Shown in pieces: positions 54,388 through 63,660 of a DNA stretch of 64,000 nucleotides (position 1 is its first letter; every line of letters begins with the position of its first letter). A program made the position numbers and the translations under genes. Under the pieces are notes generated by a model. That model did not search any database and was not told the origin of the DNA. It worked only from the letters and a program-made list of their open reading frames with translations. Source of the DNA: Lysobacter alkalisoli (GTDB lineage Bacteria; Pseudomonadota; Gammaproteobacteria; Xanthomonadales; Xanthomonadaceae); NCBI RefSeq assembly GCF_006547045.1, contig NZ_CP041242.1, positions 1,436,001 to 1,500,000 on the forward strand. Reading direction: 5' to 3'.

Positions 54388-56427
54388 TCAGCGCACCGGC
54401 ATTCCCGGCTGGGCGCCGTCGTCGACGTCGAGCAGGGCCAGCGTGCCGCCGTCGAAGCCGGCCGACAGGATCATCCCCTCGCTGAGGCCGAAGCGCATCT
54501 TGCGTGGGGCGAGATTGGCGATGAACACCACGCTGCGGCCGACCAGCTTGTCCGGCTCAGCATAGCTGGCGCGGATGCCGGAGAAGATCTGGCGCTTGCC
54601 CAGCTCACCGGCGTCGAGCTCGAAACGCAGCAGCTTGTCCGAGCCTTCCACGAATTCGCACGCCAGCACCTTGCCGATGCGCAGGTCGAGCTTCGCGAAG
54701 TCATCGATCTTGATCGTCGTGGGGGCGTCGGTGGTTCCGCTCGTGGCCTTGGCGGGCACGGTGTCGGTGGCGGGTTTGAGGGAGTCCCTGGAAGCTTCGG
54801 TCATGGCGTCGATCAGTTTCGGGTCGATACGGGTGAACAGCGGGGTGTAGCCGGCGATGCGGTGGCCGAGCAGCGGGGACTTCACCTCGTCCCAGTGCGC
54901 GACCGGCGCGGCGAGGAAGGCTTCGGCTTCTCCGGTCACGCGCGGCAGCACCGGCTTGAGCGCGGTGTTGAGCACGCGGAACAGGTTCAGTGCCTGGGTG
55001 CAGACGGCGTGCAGTTCGGCATCCATGCCCTCTTGCTTGGCCAGCACCCACGGCTTGTGTTCGTCGATGTACTTGTTGGCCTCGTCGGCCAGTGCCATCG
55101 TCAACCGCAATGCGGTCGCCGCTTCGTTGCGGGCGTAGGCGGCGGCGATCGGCTGCAGTTGCTCGACGAAACGGGCGTACATCGCCGGCTCCGGCAATGC
55201 GGTCGCGAGCTGGCCGTCGAAGCGTTTGCCGATGAAGCCCGCGCAACGGCTGGCGAGGTTGGCGAACTTGCCGACCAGGTCGGAGTTCACCCGGGCGATG
55301 AAGTCGGAGAGGTTCAGGTCGATGTCGTCGACGCCGCCGCTGGTCTTGGCCGCGTAGTAGTAGCGCAGGGCTTCGGGGTCGAGGCCTACATCGAGGTAGG
55401 TACGCGCCATCACGAAGGTGCCGCGCGACTTCGACATCTTGGCGCCGTCGACGGTCAGGTAGCCGTTGACGTGCAGTCTCGTCGGCGCGCGATGGCCGCT
55501 GCCGTGCAGCACCGCCGGCCAGAACAGGCCATGGAAGTTGACGATGTCCTTGCCGATGAAGTGATGCAGTTCGGCCGGGCTGTCCGGCGACAGGTAGCTT
55601 TCGAAGTCCAGCCCGCGCTGCTCGCACAGGGCCTGGAAGCTCGACAGGTAGCCGATCGGGGCGTCCAGCCAGACGTACAGATACTTGCCAGGATGGCCGG
55701 GAATCTCGAAGCCGAAGTAGGGCGCGTCGCGGGAGATGTCCCAGGCGCGCAGGCCGCCATCGGCGTCCAGCCACTCCATCAGCTTGGCCTTGACCCCGGG
55801 CAGGGCGACGTCGTCGGCCATCCATTCGCGCAGGAAGGCCTCGAACCGGCCGACCTCGAAGAAGAAGTGTTCGGATTCGCGCAGTTCCGGCGTCGCGCCG
55901 CTGAGCACCGAACGCGGTTCCTTCAGGTCGGTGGGTGCGTAGGTCGCGCCGCAGTTCTCGCAGTTGTCGCCGTACTGGTCCGGCGTGCCGCAGTTCGGGC
56001 AGATGCCCTTGACGTAGCGATCGGGCAGGAACATGCCCTTCTCGGGGTCGTACAGCTGTGCCACCGAGCGCCGGCCGATATGGCCGGCCGCTTCCAGCTT
56101 GCGGTAGATCGCCTGTACCAGCGTCCTGTTGCGAGCCGAGTGGGTCGAGTCGTAGTGGTCGAAGGCGACTCCGAATGCGGCGAAGTCGCGCTCGTGGCTG
56201 GCCTGGATGCCGGCGATGAAATCTTCCGGCGTCTTCCCGGCTTTTTCCGCGGCCAGCATGATCGGCGTACCGTGGGTGTCGTCAGCGCAGACGAAGTGCG
56301 CGGTGTGGCCGGCCAGGCGCTGCGCGCGCGACCAGATGTCGCCCTGGATGTAACCGACCAGGTGGCCCAGGTGCAGGTGGCCATTGGCATAGGGCAGGGC
56401 GCAGGTGACGACGAACTCGCGGGACAT
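54388..56427 (-). CDS. metG: Methionyl-tRNA synthetase
   Basis: A 679-residue class I synthetase. The HIGH motif appears as HLHLGHLVG, KMSKS as AKMSKSRGTF, and the zinc-binding insert as CPNCGTPDQYGDNCENCG. The anticodon-binding helical domain covers about 390-560, and a C-terminal EMAP/Trbp111-like tRNA-binding and dimerisation domain (about 575-679: IDDFAKLDLRIGKVLACEFV) completes it. The length is as in E. coli MetG. ATG at 56427. Confidence 0.96.
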   Translation of the reverse strand: MSREFVVTCALPYANGHLHLGHLVGYIQGDIWSRAQRLAGHTAHFVCADDTHGTPIMLAAEKAGKTPEDFIAGIQASHERDFAAFGVAFDHYDSTHSARNRTLVQAIYRKLEAAGHIGRRSVAQLYDPEKGMFLPDRYVKGICPNCGTPDQYGDNCENCGATYAPTDLKEPRSVLSGATPELRESEHFFFEVGRFEAFLREWMADDVALPGVKAKLMEWLDADGGLRAWDISRDAPYFGFEIPGHPGKYLYVWLDAPIGYLSSFQALCEQRGLDFESYLSPDSPAELHHFIGKDIVNFHGLFWPAVLHGSGHRAPTRLHVNGYLTVDGAKMSKSRGTFVMARTYLDVGLDPEALRYYYAAKTSGGVDDIDLNLSDFIARVNSDLVGKFANLASRCAGFIGKRFDGQLATALPEPAMYARFVEQLQPIAAAYARNEAATALRLTMALADEANKYIDEHKPWVLAKQEGMDAELHAVCTQALNLFRVLNTALKPVLPRVTGEAEAFLAAPVAHWDEVKSPLLGHRIAGYTPLFTRIDPKLIDAMTEASRDSLKPATDTVPAKATSGTTDAPTTIKIDDFAKLDLRIGKVLACEFVEGSDKLLRFELDAGELGKRQIFSGIRASYAEPDKLVGRSVVFIANLAPRKMRFGLSEGMILSAGFDGGTLALLDVDDGAQPGMPVR

Positions 56428-56550
56428 GGGGGCTGGCGGAGATGCTTGCGGGAAAGGGCGGGATTATCGCATGAGTGCCCGCGTGGCCACGGCCCGGAGC
56501 GGGAGCTGGAGTGGAATCCGGACTGGAGATGCACAGCGCGCGGAGACCGG

Positions 56551-56581
56551 AAAAAGAAAAGGCCCGGTGGAACCGGGCCTT
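56551..56581 (-). terminator. Terminator after the DUF2147 gene
   Basis: AGGCCCGGT / ACCGGGCCT with loop TCC-like GGA, followed on the minus strand by TTTTCTTTTT. It lies 20 bases past the stop of the 56600-57037 gene. Confidence 0.8.
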
Positions 56582-56599
56582 GGTGCGGTCGGGAGGGGG

Positions 56600-57037
56600 T
56601 TACTGCCGGACCCAGACCTGCGACTTGCAGATGAAGGCGACACAGCCGGAAACCTTGAGCTTGCTGCCGCCCTCGATCAGCTCCATCTTCGACTTGTAGA
56701 CCTTGCCCTCGTCAGGCTTGAGGATGGTGCCGCCGCTGAACTCGGTCGCGTTGTCGGCCTTCATCCCGCGGATGATTTCCATCCCTGTGATCGGCTGGTT
56801 CTTGCGGTCGTCCTTGCACTTGTCGCAGGTCGGATTGGGCCGGCTCGGGTTGAGCAACTCGGTGATCCGTCCAGTGTAGATGCCGCTGCTGGAGCGGGTG
56901 ATCTCGACGATCGACTTGGCTTGTCCGGTCTGGTCATCGATGGTTTTCCAACGGCCAGTGGCTTCGGCGGCGCTGGCGCCGGACGACAGTGCCAGCAGCA
57001 GCGCGGCAACCGGGATCTGAAGCAGTTTTGTGCGCAT
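56600..57037 (-). CDS. DUF2147-family periplasmic protein
   Basis: A 145-residue exported protein: signal peptide ending LALSSGASA|AEATGRW, then DUF2147: GRWKTIDDQTGQAKSIVEI, YTGRITELLNP, CDKCKDDRKNQPITGMEII, and the C-terminal KLKVSGCVAFICKSQVWVR. It is a small beta-barrel-like domain of unknown function; two cysteine pairs may form disulfides. It is monocistronic, with its own terminator. Confidence 0.88.
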   Translation of the reverse strand: MRTKLLQIPVAALLLALSSGASAAEATGRWKTIDDQTGQAKSIVEITRSSSGIYTGRITELLNPSRPNPTCDKCKDDRKNQPITGMEIIRGMKADNATEFSGGTILKPDEGKVYKSKMELIEGGSKLKVSGCVAFICKSQVWVRQ

Positions 57038-57172
57038 GTTCCCTCCCAGGAATGGCGTGCCGGCGATGGCGCCGGCCGGTTTCTCGATCTGCCTCTTTAT
57101 ACCGCATCCGGGGGCGTATGGAAGGAGGGCCGCCGTCTCATCGACAGGATGTGGGCAGTGGCCCCTATTCGG

Positions 57173-59167
57173 TCACTCAGCTTTAGACGGTGCGCTGGAC
57201 GTGGCCCTGCCACCGATGTGCCGGCCGAAGAACGCCAACATCTCGGTATATAGGTTGACTCGGTTGTCCACATCGTAGAAGCCGTGCATTTCGCCCGACT
57301 GGATGATCATGCCTTCCGGTGGATTACCTGCTTCGATCAGTGCTTTGTTCATCAGCTCGGTCTGTTCAGGCGGGGTGCGTACATCGCGCGCTCCGGCCGC
57401 CAGGTAGACCGGAATCCCGACCTCACCTGCGCGTCGTGCTGGGGAATTTTCGGCCCACATCTTGCTGTCCGTGCCATGGGTGCGGCGCAGGAAGCGCAGG
57501 CCCGATTCGCGCTGCGGTATATCGCCTCGCTTGAACATCATGTCGATGTCGTACACGCCGACGTAGCCGAACGCGCACTTGAACAGTCCGGGTGCACGGA
57601 TGGGCGCCATCAGGGACGAATAGCCACCGAAGCTGCCGCCATAAATACAGATACGGTCCTTGTCGGCATGGCCCTGTTGGATCGCCCAGTTCGTCGCGTC
57701 GATGATGTCGTTCTGGATGCCTTGTCCCCACTGCATGTGTCCAGCGTCCTCGAAGCCTCTGCCATACCCGCCTGAGCCGCGGAAGTTGACCTGAAGCACA
57801 GCATAGCCTCGGCTGGCGAATAGCTGTGCTTCCGAGTTGAAGCCCCAATGGTCGCGCGGACCAATCGGGCCGCCATGTGGGTTGACGATCAAAGGCAGGT
57901 TCCTGCCATTGGAGCCGTTCGGAATCGTCAGATAGCCGTGGATGAGCTTCCCATCCCGGGCTGTAAAAGTGAATGGCTCGACAGAAGCCATGTCTTCCTT
58001 GTCCAGCTGGGGACGGCTCTGCATCAAGAAACTGGCCTTGCCGGTTTCTCGGTCGTACAGGTACAGTTCGCCCGGATTGCTGTCGCTGTATACGGAGATG
58101 GTGATCTTGCTGCCATCCTGCGTATAACTAGAAAAATTCACCATCTGGCCCGGGAATGCGGCTGCCAAGGAGGCGAGCAACTGAGCGTCACGGTGTGATT
58201 CATCGATCAGGGTGACATTTGGTGCCCCCGCTTCCGTGACCACGCCAATCAATGTCTGATCATCCGATGACCAGATGGAGCGGGTGATGTCGGCCACCGG
58301 ATCTTGGTGAAGTTGGGTGAAGTTCCCACTTTCGATATCCAGCGTGCCGATCGCTCCAGGGGATTGGTCGTCACTTTCCATTGCGTAGACCGTTCCGTTT
58401 GTCGTGGTGCGGATGACACGTAAGTGTTTGCCATCGGATTCAGAAGCATTTACCAAGGTCCAGCTTCTGCCATCGAGACGGTACAGCTCAGTATGCTGGT
58501 CATATTCTCCGTCTTCACCTTGGCTGGATGAGCACACGGCAAATCGTGGCTGCTTGTCATGATCAAGGGCGATGCTGCAATTTTCCTTGGGCGCTCGAGC
58601 AAGAGTGGTGCGTCTGCCTGTGAAGGTGTCAACCATGACGACCTGGGACCCGGCTCCTTCGGAAGAACGGGGGTATAAGGCCAGCATGAGCACATTCCTG
58701 CTGTCGTCCTTCATGGTGTTCAGTATCGAGAAGGACTCGTTGTGCACGGTTTTATTGCGCTGTGTGGCGTCACGGGTTCCGTAAAAAATAACGGGTTGTG
58801 GCCGTGAGCCATCGGCATTGACTGCATACCATTCACCAAGCATGAACGGTTGCGCGTATCCGCCGATCTTGCGGACTGCGTTGAAGATTAGCCGGTCCGG
58901 TCCTGCCCAGTAGAACTGGCCAACGCTCTTCTTGTCAGGGAGCTGGTTGATTTTCAGTAGTTTCAGGTCTTCAGTGCGCAGTACTGTCAACACGTCCTGG
59001 TCGCCACGCTCGACTGTAACGGCCAGGTACTCGCCATTCGGCGATATCTTTGCGTCGGTAAACGTTGCGTGCCTGACGAAGTCCTCGATCGAATATGTCG
59101 TGGAATGTCCGGGTAAAGCAAGCAGGGCTGCAAGAATGATGGTTGCTTTTTGCAAGATCCGAATCAT
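57173..59167 (-). CDS. S9-family prolyl-oligopeptidase-like peptidase, exported
   Basis: A 664-residue serine peptidase. A signal peptide (ILQKATIILAALLALPGHS) is followed by a beta-propeller (about 35-400) and an alpha/beta-hydrolase domain. The catalytic serine is in YGGSFGGYSSLMAPI, aspartate in LAAGARDVRTPPEQ and histidine in QSGEMHGFYD. The family cleaves short peptides in the periplasm. The DNA is lower in GC than the surroundings. It follows a TonB receptor gene on the same strand, but a terminator stands between them. Confidence 0.9.
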   Translation of the reverse strand: MIRILQKATIILAALLALPGHSTTYSIEDFVRHATFTDAKISPNGEYLAVTVERGDQDVLTVLRTEDLKLLKINQLPDKKSVGQFYWAGPDRLIFNAVRKIGGYAQPFMLGEWYAVNADGSRPQPVIFYGTRDATQRNKTVHNESFSILNTMKDDSRNVLMLALYPRSSEGAGSQVVMVDTFTGRRTTLARAPKENCSIALDHDKQPRFAVCSSSQGEDGEYDQHTELYRLDGRSWTLVNASESDGKHLRVIRTTTNGTVYAMESDDQSPGAIGTLDIESGNFTQLHQDPVADITRSIWSSDDQTLIGVVTEAGAPNVTLIDESHRDAQLLASLAAAFPGQMVNFSSYTQDGSKITISVYSDSNPGELYLYDRETGKASFLMQSRPQLDKEDMASVEPFTFTARDGKLIHGYLTIPNGSNGRNLPLIVNPHGGPIGPRDHWGFNSEAQLFASRGYAVLQVNFRGSGGYGRGFEDAGHMQWGQGIQNDIIDATNWAIQQGHADKDRICIYGGSFGGYSSLMAPIRAPGLFKCAFGYVGVYDIDMMFKRGDIPQRESGLRFLRRTHGTDSKMWAENSPARRAGEVGIPVYLAAGARDVRTPPEQTELMNKALIEAGNPPEGMIIQSGEMHGFYDVDNRVNLYTEMLAFFGRHIGGRATSSAPSKAE

Positions 59168-59265
59168 GAGGTCCCCCCGATTACATCTGGCTTCTTACGA
59201 TGTGAAATCATGGCTGTGTCGGTGATCACAAATGTGGCAATGGAAGCTTTTTTTGACAGATCCAG

Positions 59266-59295
59266 GAAAAAACGAGCCCGGACATGCCGGGCTCG
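59266..59295 (-). terminator. Terminator between TonB receptor and S9 peptidase genes
   Basis: CGAGCCCGG / CCGGGCTCG (59273-59281, 59287-59295) with loop ACATG and a T run (complement of AAAAAAC) on the minus strand. It should end most of the receptor transcript before the peptidase gene. Confidence 0.82.
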
Positions 59296-59322
59296 CAACA
59301 CAATCTATCTCCAAAGCGGGAA

Positions 59323-62241
59323 TCAGAACTTGTAGTTGATGCTGAAGTGGAAACGGCGTCCAAGCGGATCAGCACCGAGCCATGGGTTGTAATAGGGATA
59401 GGCCGTGTTGCCTGGGTCTTCGCGGAATTGGTTGTCCAGTACGTTGAGTACCGAAAGCTGGGTCACCAGGTTTGCGCCGAACTTCTTCTCGACCGAGAGG
59501 TTGTGCCGGATATAGGGCTTGAGGCGACGCGAATAGCAGACATGTTCATTGTCGCCTGTCAGACAGCCATTTTCCTCTTGGTCGCCCCAGGCTGAGCCAA
59601 ACCGTGTTCCCGCCCATGTGAATCGCCAGTCATCCTTGGACCACCCAGCTGACCAGCGGGCACGGCTACGCTCGGGGTTGAAGAACGTAGGCGGCAGGTC
59701 CCTGTAATCGGTCACAGGCTCAAAATCGAACTGGGCGTACTTGTTGGTCAGGACCAGGGTGTACTCTGCATTGGCGAAGAAAGTGCCCATCCGGTCGGTT
59801 ACATGGTTGAACCGGAATGAGGCATCGATCCCGCTGGTGTCCTGGATTGCGGTGTTGATGTAGGCCGAGTTGATGCTTTGCAGTCGGCCATCGCCCGGTG
59901 TCCCGGGAGCCTGTAGGCGGGTTACGAAGGACTCGATGTTGCTGCAGAATTCATCGCTGAGATCGGGGCGCGGTGCACTGCTGCTCCAGCTGCCCAGTCG
60001 ACAGGCGGCTTCGGCTTGCAGGATGAAATCATTGCCGAGTTGGGACGCAGCGTTTTCAAGCTTGATCCGGTAGTAGTCCGCAGTAAATGAAAGGCCGTCG
60101 ATGATGTCCCAGACAAAACCCACCGTGTAGGATTTGCTTTCTTCCTCCTCCAGCAAGGGGTTGCCGGCGATTCGGGTCTGGGTTTGGTAGATGGTGGGGT
60201 CGCCAGATTGGTTGCATTCTGCGCGCGTACGTGGCCCCTGCCCTTCGCCTGGTCCGGTTCCGGAGCGGCAGGAGTACTCGTCCAGTACGCTTGAGAACGA
60301 TGCAGCGCCTTCTGCGAACACCAACTGCATGTCCGGGGCCTTGAAGCTGGTCGCGACTGTGCCACGAAGCAACAAGGATTCGAACGGCCGGAATTCAAGG
60401 CCAAGGTTGTAGGTGAAGGCATCATCCACGCTGGTGATGTCATCGTACTTGTCGTAGCGGCCGGCCAGTTGCGCGGTCAGCATGCTGGTAATTGGCACCC
60501 GGAACTCGGCGCCGACGGCATAGCGGTCACGCTCGCCACTAGTGCGTCCGGAACTGACCAGGTTGTAGACGGTGTTCTCGTCGAGCGGCCGGGTTACGTC
60601 GAGGCGGGGGTCGCTGCGCAGATCGGTGGTCTGGCGAACTGCTTCGATGATGCCCGCGAAACCGACGGGGCCGGCAGGCATTTCCCACAGATCGCCGGTG
60701 AGGGTGAAATCGACCGAGGAAGAAGTGGTCTTGCCCTCATTGATGACGCGAGTCGAGATTGCTCTGTATTGCTCAGGTGTCAGTGGAGTTGACCAGCGAT
60801 CCAGGTCCAGTTCGTAGACGGGATAGAAACCGAAGAACGGATCCAGCCCGAGCTGCTCGCCGAGGAAGTACTCATGCACAGCCTTCGAGAGCAGGCGAGG
60901 GCGGTCTGCAGTGTAATCGTAACGAGAGTAGGCGGCCGAGGCCTCCCAGTCGAATCGATCAGCGATGTCACCACGCAGGCCGCCCTGGACGCTCCATGTG
61001 GTCTCGTCATACAGCGTGCTGGCCGCTTCGCTGCCACCCAGTTCGAAGGGGTTGAAGACACGCTGGAGCTGGAGGATCGTGCCAATATTCGGATCGTAGA
61101 AGAACGGGGTTTGCCCGCCAGCGGCTGTCTGATTGAACTGGTCACCCGCCGTACCCCAAAATTCGGTGCCAGAGCTGGATTTTCCATCGCTGGTGTAATA
61201 CGTGGCTGAACCGAACAGTTGGATGTCATCTGTGGCATCGAATGTGGCGTTGCCATAGCCGGAGTAGGAGCGTCCCTTGTTCCAGATCGAGCGCGATCCG
61301 ACCTGAGTATGAGAGCCGCAATACAGGCCGCGTGCGGCAGTGGTGACCGTACGGTAGCCGAACTGATCGCAGACGTCCTCGCCTGGGTAGATAGCGTTGT
61401 GGTTGGGGGCTACCACGACACCGAGTGCGTCGATGGCGACAAGTGAGAGCGAAGGGTTCACGACCAGGCCATAAGGGTTCTGGCGGGTGTCCGACAGCCA
61501 ATCGCGCTGGCTCGCGAATACGGGTTCGTTCGCGGAGTACTGGAAACCGAATGTCGTGTGCCAGCGCTCAGCGGACCTGCCGCCGGCATATTCCAGACTG
61601 ACGCTGTCACCACCGCCATTGGAGGTAGTACCCACCGTGGCGCGGATTTCATTGCCCTCGAAGTTTTTCCGGGTCACGATGTTGACGACGCCGGCGACAG
61701 CATCCGAGCCGTAGATTGCTGAGGCTCCGCCCGCCAGTACTTCGACACGCTCGATCAGCGATGAAGGCAGTGCCTTGACGTTGACCACATTGTTGTCACG
61801 GTTGTACGGCTGAGGGTACTGGGCAGGGCGCTTGCCGTCCAACAAGACCAGGGTGTACCCCGGGCCGAGATTACGCAGGTTCACCACCATGGCATTTGGG
61901 CTGAATCCGGTCACACCCAAGTCGCCGGTGAACGAACTGGCCGTGTTTTGCGATAGCACCTGCAGCACATCCGCAACGGTCTGATAACCTTCACGCTCGA
62001 TATCCGCACGAGTCAAGACAGTTACGGGCGCGGCGCTTTCTATCTGAGCGCGCGAGATGCGGGAGCCTACGACAACGACCTTGTCGATGTCCGTGGTCTG
62101 GGTGGTGGAGGTTTGTTCTTGTTCCTGAGAGTCCTCGCGCTCCTCCTGCGCAAATGCGCCGGTTGCGACCGGCAGCAACATTGCAGCGAACAGGGCGGTG
62201 CTCAAACGGCTGCGCAGCAGCCTACGACTTTTCACTACCAT
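59323..62241 (-). CDS. TonB-dependent outer-membrane receptor
   Basis: A 972-residue receptor. A signal peptide (LSTALFAAMLLPVATGAFAQ) is followed by a glutamate/glutamine/threonine-rich stretch, a TonB-box-like DKVVVVGSRI, a plug domain (about 60-180: VTVLTRADIEREGYQTVADVL, SAIYGSDAVAGVVNIVTRKN) and a 22-strand-type barrel ending in the aromatic FHFSINYKF. The ligand is unknown; pairing with a periplasmic peptidase suggests peptides. The GC content is lower than the neighbours. The ATG has GGGGGAT upstream. It is divergent from apbC. Confidence 0.9.
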   Translation of the reverse strand: MVVKSRRLLRSRLSTALFAAMLLPVATGAFAQEEREDSQEQEQTSTTQTTDIDKVVVVGSRISRAQIESAAPVTVLTRADIEREGYQTVADVLQVLSQNTASSFTGDLGVTGFSPNAMVVNLRNLGPGYTLVLLDGKRPAQYPQPYNRDNNVVNVKALPSSLIERVEVLAGGASAIYGSDAVAGVVNIVTRKNFEGNEIRATVGTTSNGGGDSVSLEYAGGRSAERWHTTFGFQYSANEPVFASQRDWLSDTRQNPYGLVVNPSLSLVAIDALGVVVAPNHNAIYPGEDVCDQFGYRTVTTAARGLYCGSHTQVGSRSIWNKGRSYSGYGNATFDATDDIQLFGSATYYTSDGKSSSGTEFWGTAGDQFNQTAAGGQTPFFYDPNIGTILQLQRVFNPFELGGSEAASTLYDETTWSVQGGLRGDIADRFDWEASAAYSRYDYTADRPRLLSKAVHEYFLGEQLGLDPFFGFYPVYELDLDRWSTPLTPEQYRAISTRVINEGKTTSSSVDFTLTGDLWEMPAGPVGFAGIIEAVRQTTDLRSDPRLDVTRPLDENTVYNLVSSGRTSGERDRYAVGAEFRVPITSMLTAQLAGRYDKYDDITSVDDAFTYNLGLEFRPFESLLLRGTVATSFKAPDMQLVFAEGAASFSSVLDEYSCRSGTGPGEGQGPRTRAECNQSGDPTIYQTQTRIAGNPLLEEEESKSYTVGFVWDIIDGLSFTADYYRIKLENAASQLGNDFILQAEAACRLGSWSSSAPRPDLSDEFCSNIESFVTRLQAPGTPGDGRLQSINSAYINTAIQDTSGIDASFRFNHVTDRMGTFFANAEYTLVLTNKYAQFDFEPVTDYRDLPPTFFNPERSRARWSAGWSKDDWRFTWAGTRFGSAWGDQEENGCLTGDNEHVCYSRRLKPYIRHNLSVEKKFGANLVTQLSVLNVLDNQFREDPGNTAYPYYNPWLGADPLGRRFHFSINYKF

Positions 62242-62308
62242 GGTGATCCCCCAACTAAGGCTGTATTTCTGCTTGAGTTCTTTTGGGCGTCCGAGCCGAT
62301 CCCCTATT

Positions 62309-62331
62309 GCTCATCAGTTCCGTTGATGAGC
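62309..62331. promoter_or_regulatory. Hairpin in the receptor/apbC divergent region
   Basis: GCTCATCA / TGATGAGC around GTTCCGT is a perfect eight-base stem in the 62242-62435 gap, with no T run. It could be an operator or leader structure; function unknown. Confidence 0.4.
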
Positions 62332-62435
62332 CTGAACTTAACATGGCATTAACGCGGATTCCACATTCTTCTACGCCCGCCAGCTTTGCTGAGCCTGTCG
62401 TTTCATGCCATTTCCTTGCACCCAGAGGTCATTCC

Positions 62436-63515
62436 GTGCCCCAGAACCTTCAACTCCGATTGCAGTCCATCACCCTACCCGGGCTGGACGTTCCACTTGA
62501 ACAGACAGGCGCCCGGGTCAGAGTCGTGGAGCAGGAAGGGCGCGCGGCGGTCGAGATCACTCTCGGCATACCTGCAGCTGGATTGGAGGTCTCGTTGAGG
62601 GAAGCCGTCGTAGCCGTGCTGGAGGAGCAAGGACTGACGCTGGCCAAGCTGGTGCTGCAGCAGCGGATCGACGCCCACGCGGTACAGCCCAACCTCTCCC
62701 CGCTCCCGAACATCCGCAACATCATCGCGATCGGTTCCGGCAAGGGGGGGGTCGGCAAGTCGACCACGGCGGTCAACCTGGCGCTGGCGCTGGCGGCCGA
62801 GGGGGCGCGGGTCGGGGTGCTCGATGCCGATATCTACGGGCCGAGCATCCCCGCCATGCTCGGATTGTCCGGGCGGCCCGACAGTCCCGACGGCAAGACG
62901 ATCGAGCCGATGCGGGCGCACGGGGTGGAGGCGATGTCGATCGGTCTGCTGGTCGAACAGGACACGCCGATGATCTGGCGCGGACCGATGGCGACCTCGG
63001 CGTTGACCCAGTTGCTGGAGCAGACCCGCTGGGGTGACGGGGAGGCCCTGGACTACCTGATCGTCGACCTGCCGCCCGGGACCGGCGACATCCAGCTGAC
63101 CCTGTCGCAGAAGATTCCTGTCGCGGGTGCGGTAATTGTCACCACCCCGCAGGAGATCGCCACCCTCGATGCGCGCAAGGCATTGAAGATGTTCGAAAAG
63201 GTCGAGGTCCCGGTGCTGGGACTGGTCGAGAACATGGCCGTGCACGTCTGCTCGAACTGCGGCCACGCCGAGCATGTGTTCGGCAGCGGTGGAGGCGAGC
63301 GGATGGCCGCGCAGTACGGCGTGCCGCTGCTGGGCAGCCTGCCATTGGACGTGAGCATCCGCGAGCAGGGTGATGCAGGAACTCCGATCGTGGCCGCAGC
63401 GCCCGACTCGGCCGCGGCACGGGCCTATCGGGCGGCGGCACGGGCGCTGGCCGCGGAACTGGCGAAGCGGCCGCGCGCGGCGGTGCCGATCGCCGCCTCT
63501 CTGCTCGGGGAGTAG
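62436..63515 (+). CDS. apbC: Iron-sulfur cluster carrier ATPase, Mrp/ApbC type
   Basis: A 359-residue protein. The N-terminal DUF59/MIP18-like domain (about 1-85) is followed by a MinD-type ATPase: deviant Walker A IIAIGSGKGGVGKSTTAVNLA, VLDADIYGPSIPAMLGL and VDLPPGTGDIQLTL. The CxxC motif CSNCGHAEHVFG that holds a bridging cluster is present. It carries and transfers 4Fe-4S clusters. GTG at 62436 has AGAGG just upstream; the in-frame ATG at 62343 adds unconserved sequence and is rejected. Confidence 0.93.
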   Translation: MPQNLQLRLQSITLPGLDVPLEQTGARVRVVEQEGRAAVEITLGIPAAGLEVSLREAVVAVLEEQGLTLAKLVLQQRIDAHAVQPNLSPLPNIRNIIAIGSGKGGVGKSTTAVNLALALAAEGARVGVLDADIYGPSIPAMLGLSGRPDSPDGKTIEPMRAHGVEAMSIGLLVEQDTPMIWRGPMATSALTQLLEQTRWGDGEALDYLIVDLPPGTGDIQLTLSQKIPVAGAVIVTTPQEIATLDARKALKMFEKVEVPVLGLVENMAVHVCSNCGHAEHVFGSGGGERMAAQYGVPLLGSLPLDVSIREQGDAGTPIVAAAPDSAAARAYRAAARALAAELAKRPRAAVPIAASLLGE

Positions 63516-63660
63516 CGGCCGCCTAAGCGGCATCATGTCGAAGTGGAACCGGATCGGCCATCTGTGGGGGTTTTCCCGGATAGACGCCCCTCTGTCCCGA
63601 TGACAAAACCCGGAAGTGATCCCGAGGGTCACATCACGTTCACATTTCCGGGAGAGCTAC

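Noticed and set aside
57173-62241. Lasso-peptide locus (isopeptidase plus TonB receptor)
   Set aside because: Some lasso loci contain an S9-like isopeptidase and a TonB receptor, but I see no precursor peptide, asparagine-synthetase-like cyclase or B protease nearby. A generic peptide-uptake pair is more likely.
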